Shown: positions 42,140 to 51,141, numbered from the stretch's first letter. The stretch is DNA of 64,000 bases from Halorubrum halodurans (GCF_002252985.1 NZ_NHPJ01000092.1:59405-123404); one strand, 5' to 3'. A program made the numbers and translations. Notes: generated by a model from the sequence alone, not told the origin.

Positions 42140-43234
42140 TCACTCGACGGGGTCCTCGGGGAGGGGCCACCCCTCCTCGACGGCCGCGGGGGAGTCGTCC
42201 GGCGTCCGCGCGTTGCGGTAGAGGTGTTCGAGGTTCTCCAGCGTGCGGTCGACGTCGAACCGCTCGACGGCCGCGCGCGTGTCGCGCTCCGTCGAGAGGC
42301 ACGTCTCGATGGCCTCGACCATCGCCCGGAGGTCGCCGCGAGCGAACCGTTCGCCGTTCTCGGGGCCGATCGTTCGGTCGAACGGGGGGACGTCGGCGGC
42401 GGCGACGGGGGTGCCGCAGGCGTTCGCCTCGAGCGTCGAGAGTCCGAGCGTGTCGCCGGTGGAGGCCGTGACGAACGCGTCGACGGAGGAGTAGAAGGTC
42501 GGCAGGTCATCACGCGGCAGGAAGTCGCGGATCGTCACGTTCCCCGGCGCGTCGCGCTCGAGCGCCTCGCGGCGCGGGCCCTCGCCGACGACGACGAACC
42601 GGTGCTCCGGGAGCGCCTCGGCGGCACGGAGGATCTCCTCGACGTTCTTCTCCATGCTCAGCCGGCCGCTGTACCCGATCACGGTATCGTCGGGGTACCA
42701 GTCCGCCGCGGTCGGCTCGAAGAAGTCCATGTCGATGCCGACCGGCAGCGGGACGTGTTCGACGTCGCGGTCGATCCGTTCCGTCGAGGCGGTCACGACG
42801 TCGAACGTCCGGAGGAACGCGTTCTCGAGGGGGACGTACAGCCGCGAGAGCGCCGACGCGACCGCCTCGGACCCGACGCTCTGGTGGAAGTACTCCTCGA
42901 GCGGCGTGTGGTGGGTGTACACCGACGGGAGGTCGCGGTTCCGGGCGTAGTACCGGCCGAGCATTCCGACCGGCGCGGGGCCGTGACAGTGGACCACGTC
43001 GAGCTCCGGCAGCGCCGAGAGGCGGCGGTACGTCGGGATCCGGTAGCCCTCGTAGAACGGGTTCGGGAGCGACCGGACCGGGAACTCCCTGCGGCCGGGC
43101 TCGTAGTCGCCGTCCGGGTAGATCACGGACACCTCGTGGCCGCGCGCCTCGAGCTCCTCGCGCCAGAGGTCGATGGTGTAGGTGACGCCGTCGATTCCGG
43201 GGAAGTAGCTGTCGGTGAAGAAGCCGATCCGCAC
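42140..43234 (-). CDS. GT4-family glycosyltransferase
   Basis: This 364-residue GT-B enzyme starts RIGFFTDSYFPGIDGVTYTI, the start of mannosyl- and glucosyl-transferases that use lipid acceptors, with LDVVHCHGPAPVGMLGRYYA and donor-site IGYSGRLSMEKNVEEILRAA, and in place of E-x7-E reads DTLGLSTLE (first Glu is Asp) then ANACGTPV. It is third in a minus-strand run with the phosphatase-like gene and another GT4; the GTG start at 43234 directly abuts the stop of the preceding GT4 gene. This supports a common operon. The sugar and the acceptor are unknown. Confidence 0.85.
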   Translation of the reverse strand: MRIGFFTDSYFPGIDGVTYTIDLWREELEARGHEVSVIYPDGDYEPGRREFPVRSLPNPFYEGYRIPTYRRLSALPELDVVHCHGPAPVGMLGRYYARNRDLPSVYTHHTPLEEYFHQSVGSEAVASALSRLYVPLENAFLRTFDVVTASTERIDRDVEHVPLPVGIDMDFFEPTAADWYPDDTVIGYSGRLSMEKNVEEILRAAEALPEHRFVVVGEGPRREALERDAPGNVTIRDFLPRDDLPTFYSSVDAFVTASTGDTLGLSTLEANACGTPVAAADVPPFDRTIGPENGERFARGDLRAMVEAIETCLSTERDTRAAVERFDVDRTLENLEHLYRNARTPDDSPAAVEEGWPLPEDPVE

Positions 43235-44221
43235 TCAGACCACCTCCTCGTACAGCGACCGATAGCGCCCCGCGACCGTCTCGAGCGCGAACTCCTCGCT
43301 CCGGTCGGCCGCGTTCGCGCCGAGCCGCTCGCGGAGGGCCGGATCCGCGAGCCGCTCTATCGCCTCGACGAAGGCGTCGACGCCGGCGTCCGCCGCGGTC
43401 TTCACACACTCCCGGCCGTCCTCGAGCCACTCGAAGGGCTCGATGTCGCGGACGACGACCGGCTTCCCGGCCGTCATCGCCTCGAGGAGGGCGATCCCCT
43501 CGTTCTCCTCGTGGGTCGGGAAACAGAACACGTCGCCGGCGGCGTAGGCTCCCCGGATATCGTCGACGTATCCGGTGAACGTACAGTTATCCGGGGATTC
43601 CTCGATCAGCGTCGTCGTCTCGCGCCCCTTCAGGGAGAGATCGAGCGGGCCGAACCACGCGAAGTCGACGTCGGGCAGCCGGCGGGCCGCCTCGACGAAC
43701 GTCTCGAGACCCTTGCGTTTGATCACGTGGCCGACGAGGAAGACGACCGGCTCCTCGAGGTCGTACCGCTCCCGGTAGGTCGCCTCCAAGCCCTCGAAGC
43801 CCGCGAGCTTCTCGCGGTCGACGCCGTTAGAGATCACGGTCGTGGGGACGTCGACGTACGACTCGATCACCCCCCGGTTGTACTCGGAGGGGCAGACGAG
43901 CGCGTCGGCGAGCCCGTAGGCCCACTCGAGGTACGGTCGGAGGGGTCTCGCGAGCGCGTTCGTGAACCGGAAGCTGTCGCCGAAGTCCTCGGCGGTGACG
44001 TGGGTGTTCGCGACGACCGGCACGCCCCGGCGGGCCGCGCGTCGCGCGTACCACGCCGATCGGGGGCCGAGCAGGTTACAGTGGAACACGTCGGCCTCGA
44101 GCGTCGGCTCCGTCGTGTACTCGATCCCGAGCCGATCGAGCATCTTCCGCTGGTGGGCCACCGACTCGCGGATCCCGCCCGTGATCCGCGACTCGAACTC
44201 GAAGTAATGACAGACCTTCAT
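43235..44221 (-). CDS. GT4-family glycosyltransferase
   Basis: This 328-residue GT-B enzyme starts KVCHYFEFESRITGGIRESV, with ADVFHCNLLGPRSAWYARRA in the acceptor domain, LVGHVIKRKGLETFVEAARR as donor site and E-x7-E within EENEGIALLEAMTAGKPVV. It sits between the phosphatase-like gene (10 bp upstream) and the next GT4 (immediately adjacent), so the three are expected on one mRNA. Base composition matches the chromosome. No linkage can be assigned. Confidence 0.85.
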   Translation of the reverse strand: MKVCHYFEFESRITGGIRESVAHQRKMLDRLGIEYTTEPTLEADVFHCNLLGPRSAWYARRAARRGVPVVANTHVTAEDFGDSFRFTNALARPLRPYLEWAYGLADALVCPSEYNRGVIESYVDVPTTVISNGVDREKLAGFEGLEATYRERYDLEEPVVFLVGHVIKRKGLETFVEAARRLPDVDFAWFGPLDLSLKGRETTTLIEESPDNCTFTGYVDDIRGAYAAGDVFCFPTHEENEGIALLEAMTAGKPVVVRDIEPFEWLEDGRECVKTAADAGVDAFVEAIERLADPALRERLGANAADRSEEFALETVAGRYRSLYEEVV

Positions 44222-44231
44222 CGTTCGGCCG

Positions 44232-45101
44232 TCACTCCACCTCGAGCCACGGCACCTCCATCAGCGGCGGGATGTGCGTCTCGATGTGGTGCTCCCAGAC
44301 GCCCTCCTCGCCGAACGCCTCGCCGTGGTCGGCGGTGACGACGACCGTCCCGTCGAGCTCCTCGACCAGGTCGGCGACGGACTCCAAGGCGATCCGCAGG
44401 TTCTCCTCGTAGAGTCGGAGCGCGGTCACGCGCGTGCCGTCCGTCACGAGGTCGGCCGGATCGAGCTCCAGCCACAGCCCGGCCTTCTGGGCGAACTCGC
44501 TGTCGTCCAGCCGGCTCTCGATCTTCGGCCGGATGGAGTCGCTGAGCGAGGAGAGGAGGCCGTCGCTCCCGTCGTCGCCGTCCCCGTTGGCTTCCGCCTC
44601 CTCCTGACGTTTGATCCCCTTCTGGATCTGTTTGAGCTTCTGGCCCGTGCCGCGCGAGAGGTACGGCGCGTGCGGCTGCATGTAGTGGAGGACGGTGCGG
44701 TCGGCGGCCTCGACGGCTCCCTGGTTGTCGTAAAACGCCTCCGCGAGCCCCTCCGGCGGGACGGTGCCGAGGTCGTCGTCCCAGCCGGTCTTCCAGACGT
44801 CGTGGATGTCGCTGATGTGGTCGGAGGCGGTCCACTCGTAGTCACAGCTCGCGCCCCACTTGAGCTCGTTCAGCGGGATCCCCAGGTCGTTGATGAAGGG
44901 GTTCCCGGAGAAGTACGCGATGTCGTGGTCGCCGGTGAAGGTTCGGTAGGCCCACTCGGGCGTCGAGGAGCCGACGCTCCAGCGCTTCTCCAGGTCGCCC
45001 TCGAGGTAGTCGTCGTAGACGTCCCGGAACACGTCGTATCGGCAGGCGTCGAGCACCAGACAGTAGTCCCACTCCGATTCGAGGAAACGCTGGTCTTCCA
45101 T
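44232..45101 (-). CDS. Sulfatase-like hydrolase (alkaline phosphatase superfamily)
   Basis: This 289-residue protein has a superfamily core: an N-terminal metal-binding Asp region (DYCLVLDACRYDVFRDVY), a Ser/Thr nucleophile candidate in GSSTPEWAYRTF, and the diagnostic metal motif VVVTADHGEAFGEEG near residue 257. There is no signal peptide, so it acts in the cytoplasm unless exported otherwise. A low-complexity insertion (EEAEANGDGDDGSDGLLSSL) interrupts the middle. Enzymes of this superfamily transfer or remove phosphate, sulfate or phosphoethanolamine groups; given the two following GT4 genes, a sugar or glycolipid substrate is plausible. It is first in the run. Confidence 0.75.
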   Translation of the reverse strand: MEDQRFLESEWDYCLVLDACRYDVFRDVYDDYLEGDLEKRWSVGSSTPEWAYRTFTGDHDIAYFSGNPFINDLGIPLNELKWGASCDYEWTASDHISDIHDVWKTGWDDDLGTVPPEGLAEAFYDNQGAVEAADRTVLHYMQPHAPYLSRGTGQKLKQIQKGIKRQEEAEANGDGDDGSDGLLSSLSDSIRPKIESRLDDSEFAQKAGLWLELDPADLVTDGTRVTALRLYEENLRIALESVADLVEELDGTVVVTADHGEAFGEEGVWEHHIETHIPPLMEVPWLEVE

Positions 45102-45204
45102 CGGTTGCGGGTACGTTTCGGATCGACCGTTGTATTCTTATTGATCCGGGCCGCCGCCGGGACCGATCAGACGTTTCAAGTTCGCTACCGCGATAGGGTC
45201 GGGC

Positions 45205-46224
45205 ATGCCCGACGGGAACCGCCGCGCGTTGCTCCTCGGGTCGCTCGCGGCGGTCGGCGTCCTCGCGGTGCTGTTCTTCCTCGTCGGCGCGGGGGAGGTC
45301 CTCGACATCCTGTCGGCGGCCGATCCACGGTTCGTGGCGGCGACCGTGGCGTTCGCGCTCTGCTGGCTGGTCGCCTGGGGGCTGATGCTCCGGACCGTGC
45401 TCGGCTCGCTCGACGTCTCCGTCCCCGTCCACACGTCGGTGCTCGTCTACGTCGGGGCCGTCTTCGCAAACAACGTGACCCCGTTCGGACAGGCCGGCGG
45501 CGAGCCCGTCGCCGCGCTGCTCATCTCGAAGGTCTCCGACTGCCGGTACGAGACCGGCCTCGCCGGCATCGCGAGCGTCGACGTCCTCAACGTCGTCCCC
45601 TCGCTCTCGCTCGTCTTCGTCGGCGTCGGCTACTACGCCACCACCGCCGCCGTCGGCGACCGCCTCGGGACCGCGGTCGCCTCGGCCGTGGCGCTGGTCG
45701 GCGGCGTCGTGCTCGCGATCGCGGTCGTCTGGCGGTACCGCGAGACGCTCACCGCCCGGCTCCCGGCGCTCGTCAGCCCGTGGATCGGCCGGCTCGGTCG
45801 GGGGCGGTACGACGCCGCGGCGCTGGAGACCGACCTCACCGGGCGGTTGACCCGCTTCTTCGACGACATCGAGCGCGTCGGGACGGACCGCTGGCGGCTG
45901 TCCGTCGTCGTCGCGCTGTCGCTTCTGGGCTGGCTCGCGCAGGCGGTCGCGTTGACGGCGGCGTTCGCCGCGGTGGGCCACGCGATCCCGCCGCACGTGG
46001 TGCTCTTCGCCATCCCGCTCGCGAACCTCGCCGGCGCGACGCCCATGCCCGGCGGCCTCGGCGGGATCGAGGCCGCCTACGTGGCGCTGCTCGTGCCGAT
46101 CACCGGGATCGACGCCTCCGCGATCACGGCCGCCGTGCTCGTGTTCCGCGGCGGAACCTACTGGACGCCGGTCGTACTCGGCGGGATCGTGACCTCGACG
46201 CTCGGCGTCCACACGCTCCGGTGA
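45205..46224 (+). CDS. YbhN/UPF0104-family membrane protein (LPG synthase transmembrane-like)
   Basis: This 339-residue protein has eight or nine membrane helices of the flippase-like domain found in lysylphosphatidylglycerol synthetases and YbhN: LVYVGAVFANNVTPFGQAGG early, and the signature GATPMPGGLGGIEAAYVALL late. Such proteins move lipids or lipid-linked groups. It is divergent from the phosphatase-GT4-GT4 run with about 100 bp between, so it could move the product of those enzymes across the membrane. It may equally be an independent gene. There is no fused aminoacyl-transferase domain. Confidence 0.8.
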   Translation: MPDGNRRALLLGSLAAVGVLAVLFFLVGAGEVLDILSAADPRFVAATVAFALCWLVAWGLMLRTVLGSLDVSVPVHTSVLVYVGAVFANNVTPFGQAGGEPVAALLISKVSDCRYETGLAGIASVDVLNVVPSLSLVFVGVGYYATTAAVGDRLGTAVASAVALVGGVVLAIAVVWRYRETLTARLPALVSPWIGRLGRGRYDAAALETDLTGRLTRFFDDIERVGTDRWRLSVVVALSLLGWLAQAVALTAAFAAVGHAIPPHVVLFAIPLANLAGATPMPGGLGGIEAAYVALLVPITGIDASAITAAVLVFRGGTYWTPVVLGGIVTSTLGVHTLR

Positions 46225-46267
46225 CCGGCCGGACCTCGTCGCCGCAGCCGCGCCGCCGACTCGGTCG

Positions 46268-46750
46268 CTACTCCACCGGCCGGAACCGGAACCCGTCCCA
46301 CGACTGGCTCTCCGGCTCGCGGATGCCCGCGCCGGGCTCGCGGAGCTCGTCGGCGTAGACGGGCTCGACGCGGTCGCCGATCGCGACGTCGTACGTCCCG
46401 CCGTCGGGGTCGTCGGGGTCGGCCGCGACCTGTCCGAGCGCGCGAACCGGCGGGCCGTCGCCCTCGTCCAGCTCGAACTCGACGATGGCGAGCGTGTTCG
46501 GCTCGCGGACGCCGGGCGGCGTCGCCGTCGAGGTGGTCCACGTCACGACGCGCGCCTCGCGGTCGCGGAGGTCCACGCTCCCGACCCGCTCCGCGCCGTT
46601 CGGTCCGACCGGGTGCGGCGGGTAGGTGACCGTCCCGTCGGCGTACGCCGCCGCCTCGAAGGCCGGCTCCGCGTCGTTTCCGTCGTTCCCGTCGCGTCCG
46701 TCGTCCGATTCCGCCGTGTTCGCTTCCGTCGTCGTGTCGTTCTCGCTCAT
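46268..46750 (-). CDS. DUF35-type OB-fold protein, zinc ribbon absent
   Basis: This 160-residue protein contains the OB fold of the DUF35/ChsH2 group (ARVVTWTTSTATPPGVREPN, then EFELDEGDGPPVRALGQVA and YDVAIGDRVEPVYAD). Normally a four-Cys rubredoxin-like zinc ribbon precedes it; here the protein has no cysteines and the N-terminal 55 residues are a low-complexity acidic leader followed by TVTYPPHPVGPNGAE in place of the ribbon. It overlaps the thiolase-like gene by 4 bp. In archaea, DUF35 partners scaffold acetoacetyl-CoA thiolases and HMG-CoA synthases, so it is likely the partner of the thiolase-like protein. Confidence 0.75.
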   Translation of the reverse strand: MSENDTTTEANTAESDDGRDGNDGNDAEPAFEAAAYADGTVTYPPHPVGPNGAERVGSVDLRDREARVVTWTTSTATPPGVREPNTLAIVEFELDEGDGPPVRALGQVAADPDDPDGGTYDVAIGDRVEPVYADELREPGAGIREPESQSWDGFRFRPVE

Positions 46751-47907
46751 TGGCTTCCCTCCAGGATCGCGGTGGTCACGCAGTTCCCGAACCCGCCGAC
46801 GTTACACGCGAGGCCGGTGTCGGCGTCGACCTGCCGCGGGCCCGCGTCGCCGGTGACCTGTTTGACTATCTCGTACACCTGCGCGACGCCGCTCGCGCCG
46901 AGCGGGTGCCCCTTCGATTTGAGCCCGCCGGAGGTGTTGATCGGGAGGTCGCCGTCGCGGTCGGTGACGCCCGCCTCGACCGCCCTCCACCCCTCGCCCT
47001 TCTCGAAGAAGCCGAGGTCCTCAGACTGGAGGAACTCGAGGATGGTGAACATGTCGTGGAGCTCCGCGACGTCGACGTCGTCCGGCCCGATCCCGGCCAT
47101 CTCGTAGGCGGTCGCCGAGGAGTCGACGACGCCGCCCATCGTGGTCGGGTCCGCGCGCTCGTGGACGACGTGGGTGTCGGTCGCGCCGCCGATCCCGCTG
47201 ATCACGGCGTACTCGTCCTCGGGGACGTACTCCGCGGCGACCGATTCGGGACAGAAGACGAGCGCCGCGGAGCCGTCGGTGATCGGACAGAAGTCGTACA
47301 GCCGGAGGGGGTCGGCGACGACCGGCGAGTCGAGGACCGTCTCGAGGTCGACCTCCTTGCGGAACTGCGCGTGGGGGTTGTCGACCCCGTTTCGGTGGTT
47401 CTTCACGGCGACCTTCCCGAGGCTCTCGCGGGGGGCGTCGTAGGTGTCGAGGTAGAGCCGCGCGGTGAGTCCCGCGAACGAGGGGAGCGTGACGCCGTGT
47501 TTGTACTCGACGGGATGGGTGAGCGAGGCGATCACGTCGGTCGCCTCCGCGGTGCTTCGGTGGGTCATCTTCTCGCCGCCGACGAGCATGGTGAGGTCCG
47601 ACGCCCCGGAGGCGACCGACTGCCAGGCGGCGTAGACGCCCGCGCCGCCCGAGGAGGAGGTCTGGTCGATCCGGGCGGTGTATGCCGGCTGGGCCGCGAG
47701 GTCGTGGGCGAGCGCGTTCGGGACGCCGGTCTGTCCCTCGAACTCGCCGCTGGCCATGTTCGAGACGTACAGGTGATCGAGGTCGTCGCCGGCGACGCCG
47801 GCGTCCGCGAGCGCCGCCTGGCCCGCCTCCGCGAGGAGCTCCCGGACCCACGCGTCACGCTGCCCGAACCGGGTCATCGACGCGCCGATGATCGCTACGC
47901 GTTGCAT
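46747..47907 (-). CDS. Thiolase-like protein, nucleophilic Cys replaced by Ser
   Basis: This 386-residue protein is of the SCP2-type thiolase fold: MQRVAIIGASMTRFGQRDAW at the start, DLDHLYVSNMASGEF, and the late motifs VAELHDMFTILEF and SKGHPLGASGVAQVYE. At the site where thiolases have the acyl-accepting Cys the sequence reads DQTSSSGGAGVY with S84 aligned to Cys. A second Cys near the end (NVGGFGNCVTT) remains. It is therefore not obviously a standard thiolase; it may bind acyl-CoA, act through another residue, or have a Ser-based variant. The DUF35 gene overlaps its stop by 4 bp. The start at 47907 skips seven weak residues. Confidence 0.8.
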   Translation of the reverse strand: MQRVAIIGASMTRFGQRDAWVRELLAEAGQAALADAGVAGDDLDHLYVSNMASGEFEGQTGVPNALAHDLAAQPAYTARIDQTSSSGGAGVYAAWQSVASGASDLTMLVGGEKMTHRSTAEATDVIASLTHPVEYKHGVTLPSFAGLTARLYLDTYDAPRESLGKVAVKNHRNGVDNPHAQFRKEVDLETVLDSPVVADPLRLYDFCPITDGSAALVFCPESVAAEYVPEDEYAVISGIGGATDTHVVHERADPTTMGGVVDSSATAYEMAGIGPDDVDVAELHDMFTILEFLQSEDLGFFEKGEGWRAVEAGVTDRDGDLPINTSGGLKSKGHPLGASGVAQVYEIVKQVTGDAGPRQVDADTGLACNVGGFGNCVTTAILEGSQ

Positions 47908-48013
47908 ACGTCGGGGTGCGACCGGCACACCAAAAGCGTGCCTCTCCGGGAGCTACGGCCCCGCCGGCGCGCCGCGCGGCCCCGGCCGCCGGCGACGGCG
48001 GCGGGCCGGCGGC

Positions 48014-50365
48014 TCACTCCGTGCGGCGCCCCGCGTGGCCCGGATAGTCGCGCTCGAACCGGGATTCCAGCTCCCCGCGGTCGAGCCGGATCACCACCGG
48101 GCGGCCGTGCGGACAGGCGTAGGGGTTCTCACACGCGTCGAGCCGGTCGAGGAGGTCGACGACCCTCCCCTCCGTGAGCGACGTGTTCCCCGTCACGGAG
48201 GGGTAACACGCGAGGTCGGCGAGCAGCTCGTCCACCGCGTCCGCCACCGAGTTCCGTCCCGACCCGCCCGCGGCCGAGGCGTCCCCGTCGGCCGATTCGG
48301 CGGTCCGGGCCGCGTCCGCGACGAACTCCGCGAGCACGTCCCGGAGGAGTTCGGGATCGAGGGCGGCGTCGAAGACCGCGGGAACCGCCTCGACGACGAC
48401 CTCGCGTTCGCCCGCGCGCTCGGCGCGGAAGCCGATCCCCGACAGCTCCCCCAGGAAGTCGCCGAACAGCGCCGCCTCCCGCGCCGTCAACTCGATCGTC
48501 ACGGGTTCCGCGAGCGCCTGAGCGGGGGGGCCCTCCGCGAACTCCCGTTTGAGCCGCTCGTAGTTCACCCGCTCGTCGGCCGCGTGCTGGTCGATCAACA
48601 CCAAGCCGTCGGGGGCCTCGGCGACGACGTAGGTGTCGTGGAGCTGGCCGAGCACGCGGAGCGGCGGCAGCGAGTCGTACGCGCGCTCGGCGCCCGTCTC
48701 CGCGCCGTCGAGGGTCCGCTGGCTCGTCGCGGCGCGTCGGGGCGTCGGATCGGCACCGGCGTCGGCGGGTTCCGCGTCGACGTCGGACGCGAGGTCGGGA
48801 GCGTCGGCGACGGGTTCGGAGTCCGCATCGATGGCGAAGTCGGAGTCGGTCTCCGCGTCGCGGTCGGCGGGACCGGAGACGTCCGCGAGCGATCCGTCGG
48901 CCGCGTCGATGGGGTCGTCTCCGGCGGTCCCGGCTCCCGCTTCGGCGTCGTCCGCCTGCCAGCTCCGCGGGGAGGGGCGGTCGGGCGCCGGACGACCCGC
49001 GTCCCCGCCGCCGCCCGAGGCTCGATCCGAGTCGGCGTCGCGGTCCGCGGTCGCGCCGCCCTCCGATTCTCCCGCGAGACCCTCCACCGACCAGGCGTCC
49101 TCGTCGTCCGGGTCGAGCTCCGTCGCCGACGCGGGATCCGGATCGACCCCCGCGGGTTCGGGATCGGCGCTTCCGTCCCCGCTCGGATCGGCTTCGTTCA
49201 CTTCTGGTTCGTCCGATTCGCATCCGCTGCGCCCGTCCCCAACGCCCGTGCCCCCGACGACCTCGCCGTCCGCGCTCTCGGGGACGACGTCGACCTCGTC
49301 GGGGGCGGAGCGTCCGCGCGGCGCGGTCGATCGGATCAGGCCGTGGTCGAGAAGCGCCGCCTCGACGGCCGACTCGACCGCGGCCCTCACGCCGGCCTCG
49401 CGGTCGAATCGAACCTCGAGCTTCCGCGGGTGGACGTTCACGTCCACCTCGTCGGGCGGGACCTCGACGAAGAGCACCGCGAAGGGGTACCGGTCGGGCG
49501 CGAGCTGGCCGCCGTACGCCTCCAGCACCGCCTCGCGGAGCGCGCCGGCCGTGACGTACCGGTCGTTGACGTACGTCGCGAGGTAGTCGCGGGCCGACCG
49601 GGTCGTCTCCGGGTGCGAGACGAGACCGCTGACGCGTTTCACGGGGTTGTCTCCGCCCGCCGCCGACGGGTCGGGTTCCCAGTCGACCGCGACCATCGAC
49701 TCCGCGACCTCCCGGCCGTACACCGCCAGCACCGCCGACCGGAGGTCGCCGTTCCCCTCGGTCGCGAACGTCTCGCGGCCGTCGTGTTCGAGCGAGACGG
49801 CCACCTCGGGGTTCGCGAGCGCGTACCCCGTGACGACCGTGTTGACGTGGTCGAACTCGGTGGTCACCCGCTTGAGGAACTTCTTGCGGGCGGGCGTGTT
49901 GTAGAAGAGGTCCTCGACCTCGACGGTCGTCCCCGTCGGACACCCCGCGGGGCGCACCGCGCCGACGTCGCCGCCCTCGACCGTTATCTCCGCGCCCGCC
50001 TCGGCGTCGGACGGGCGCGACCGGACCGTGAGCCGCGAGACCGCGCCGACGGTGTATAACGCCTCGCCGCGGAACCCGAGCGTCCCGACGCCGGCCTCGA
50101 GATCGTCGATGTCGGCGATCTTCGAGGTGGCGTGTTCGGCGACCGCGGCCTCGAGCTGGTCTTCCGGGATCCCGACGCCGTCGTCGCGGACGCGGATCCC
50201 CTCGGTGCCGCCCGCCTCGACCGAGACGGCGACCCGGCTCGCGCCCGCGTCGAGGCTGTTCTCGACCAGTTCCTTCACGACGCTGGCCGGCCGCTCGACG
50301 ACCTCGCCCGCCGCGATCCGCTGGATCGTCCGCTCGTCCAACCGCTCGATGTCGGGCGGCTCCAT
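48014..50365 (-). CDS. mutL: DNA mismatch repair protein MutL
   Basis: This 783-residue protein has an N-terminal GHKL ATPase (VVKELVENSLDAGASR, VRDDGVGIPE, GTLGFRGEALYTV) and a C-terminal dimerisation domain that keeps the endonuclease metal motif IDQHAADERVNYERLKREF and the late CPHGRP. So it belongs to the nicking-endonuclease MutL type. A low-complexity acidic linker (about residues 370-550) is rich in Asp, Gly, Ser and Ala. Upstream in the direction of transcription there is a noncoding region and a CDGSH gene, not mutS, which haloarchaea often place beside mutL. The start at 50365 is set by the conserved PDIERLDERTIQRIAAGEVV. Confidence 0.96.
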   Translation of the reverse strand: MEPPDIERLDERTIQRIAAGEVVERPASVVKELVENSLDAGASRVAVSVEAGGTEGIRVRDDGVGIPEDQLEAAVAEHATSKIADIDDLEAGVGTLGFRGEALYTVGAVSRLTVRSRPSDAEAGAEITVEGGDVGAVRPAGCPTGTTVEVEDLFYNTPARKKFLKRVTTEFDHVNTVVTGYALANPEVAVSLEHDGRETFATEGNGDLRSAVLAVYGREVAESMVAVDWEPDPSAAGGDNPVKRVSGLVSHPETTRSARDYLATYVNDRYVTAGALREAVLEAYGGQLAPDRYPFAVLFVEVPPDEVDVNVHPRKLEVRFDREAGVRAAVESAVEAALLDHGLIRSTAPRGRSAPDEVDVVPESADGEVVGGTGVGDGRSGCESDEPEVNEADPSGDGSADPEPAGVDPDPASATELDPDDEDAWSVEGLAGESEGGATADRDADSDRASGGGGDAGRPAPDRPSPRSWQADDAEAGAGTAGDDPIDAADGSLADVSGPADRDAETDSDFAIDADSEPVADAPDLASDVDAEPADAGADPTPRRAATSQRTLDGAETGAERAYDSLPPLRVLGQLHDTYVVAEAPDGLVLIDQHAADERVNYERLKREFAEGPPAQALAEPVTIELTAREAALFGDFLGELSGIGFRAERAGEREVVVEAVPAVFDAALDPELLRDVLAEFVADAARTAESADGDASAAGGSGRNSVADAVDELLADLACYPSVTGNTSLTEGRVVDLLDRLDACENPYACPHGRPVVIRLDRGELESRFERDYPGHAGRRTE

Positions 50366-50737
50366 CACTGCTCGTGGGTGGGGGCAGCGCGTACTTGAAA
50401 CCGTCCCCCGAAAGTCGGCGACCCCGACGTGATCCGCCGCGGTGGCGCGTGCCTCCGAGCGGCCGGAGGCCGCGAGGAGACCACGCGAGGGACGCCGCGA
50501 GCGGAGCGAGCGGCGAGGTTGGGGAGGTGTGAGGTGCGGTCGCGGTGCGGGGTGGGACTCAACGGGGCAGTCGCGAGGACGACGCTTGACGAAGTAAGCA
50601 CCACAGACCGTGAACGAAGTGAACGGGCGAGGAGCGCAGCGAGTCACGCGAGTCCTCGCGACTGGGGCTTTGGAGGCGTCTTTCGAGGTCGCGTTCCCCG
50701 CTTCGTACCGCCGAGCGAACGGGGCTTGAGAAGCCCG
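50366..50737. repeat. Noncoding segment with repeat-like palindromes
   Basis: No gene is supported in these 372 bases between the MutL start and the CDGSH stop. The sequence has many short direct motifs (gcgagcggagcgagcggcg, gaacgaagtgaacggg) and a perfect 12-base inverted pair at 50569-50580 and 50652-50663. I recall similar strings in intergenic regions of Halorubrum genomes, so it may be an interspersed repeat, but copy number cannot be tested in this window. Confidence 0.45.
50569..50663. repeat. Inverted repeat, 12-base arms 71 bases apart
   Basis: agtcgcgaggac (50569-50580) is the exact reverse complement of gtcctcgcgact (50652-50663). It may mark the boundaries of an interspersed repeat or fold in RNA. 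Confidence 0.6.
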
Positions 50738-50974
50738 TCACTCGTCCGCGTAGACGATCTCGGCCACCTCCCGCCGCGGTCCGTCCGGATCGTCGTTCTC
50801 GTACTTGTAGCGGACGTCCTCCTCCTCGTCGGCGGCGGCCCTGTGCGAGCCGTCACAGAACGGTGTCGACCCCGAGAGCCCGCATCGACAGACGTAGATC
50901 AGGCCGTCGTCTCCCATGTCCGTCTCGTCGAGCCGCACCGGCTCCGCCGCCTCGTGTGTAACTTCACGGGCCAT
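50738..50974 (-). CDS. CDGSH iron-sulfur domain protein
   Basis: This 78-residue protein has the CDGSH signature: CRCGLSGSTPFCDGSH at about residues 29-44, giving the three-Cys one-His ligand set of a [2Fe-2S] cluster. The N-terminus (REVTHEAAEPVRLDETDMGD) is the usual lead-in of small archaeal CDGSH proteins. The rest is acidic (ADEEEDVRYKYENDDPDGPR). The start at 50974 was chosen because the domain begins there; the long upstream frame includes tRNA sequence. A redox or Fe-S handling role is likely but the partner is unknown. Confidence 0.88.
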   Translation of the reverse strand: MAREVTHEAAEPVRLDETDMGDDGLIYVCRCGLSGSTPFCDGSHRAAADEEEDVRYKYENDDPDGPRREVAEIVYADE

Positions 50975-51025
50975 ACGCCCACCCAGGATCCGCGCCGGAA
51001 TACGGTTTGTGGGCGCGAAACGCGA

Positions 51026-51044
51026 GAGACCGGATTCGAACCGG
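51026..51044 (-). repeat. tRNA T-arm-like fragment 1
   Basis: gagaccggattcgaaccgg matches the T-arm region of the tRNA-Leu at 51256-51340 but the acceptor end is absent or altered. Confidence 0.55.
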
Positions 51045-51141
51045 AGGGAGACGATCGGCCTCGCTCCGCTCGGCCGCTGCGACTCCCAGGGCACAAATCC
51101 GCTCCTGCTCCCTCGCTCAGTCACTCTGCTCCTTCGCTCAG

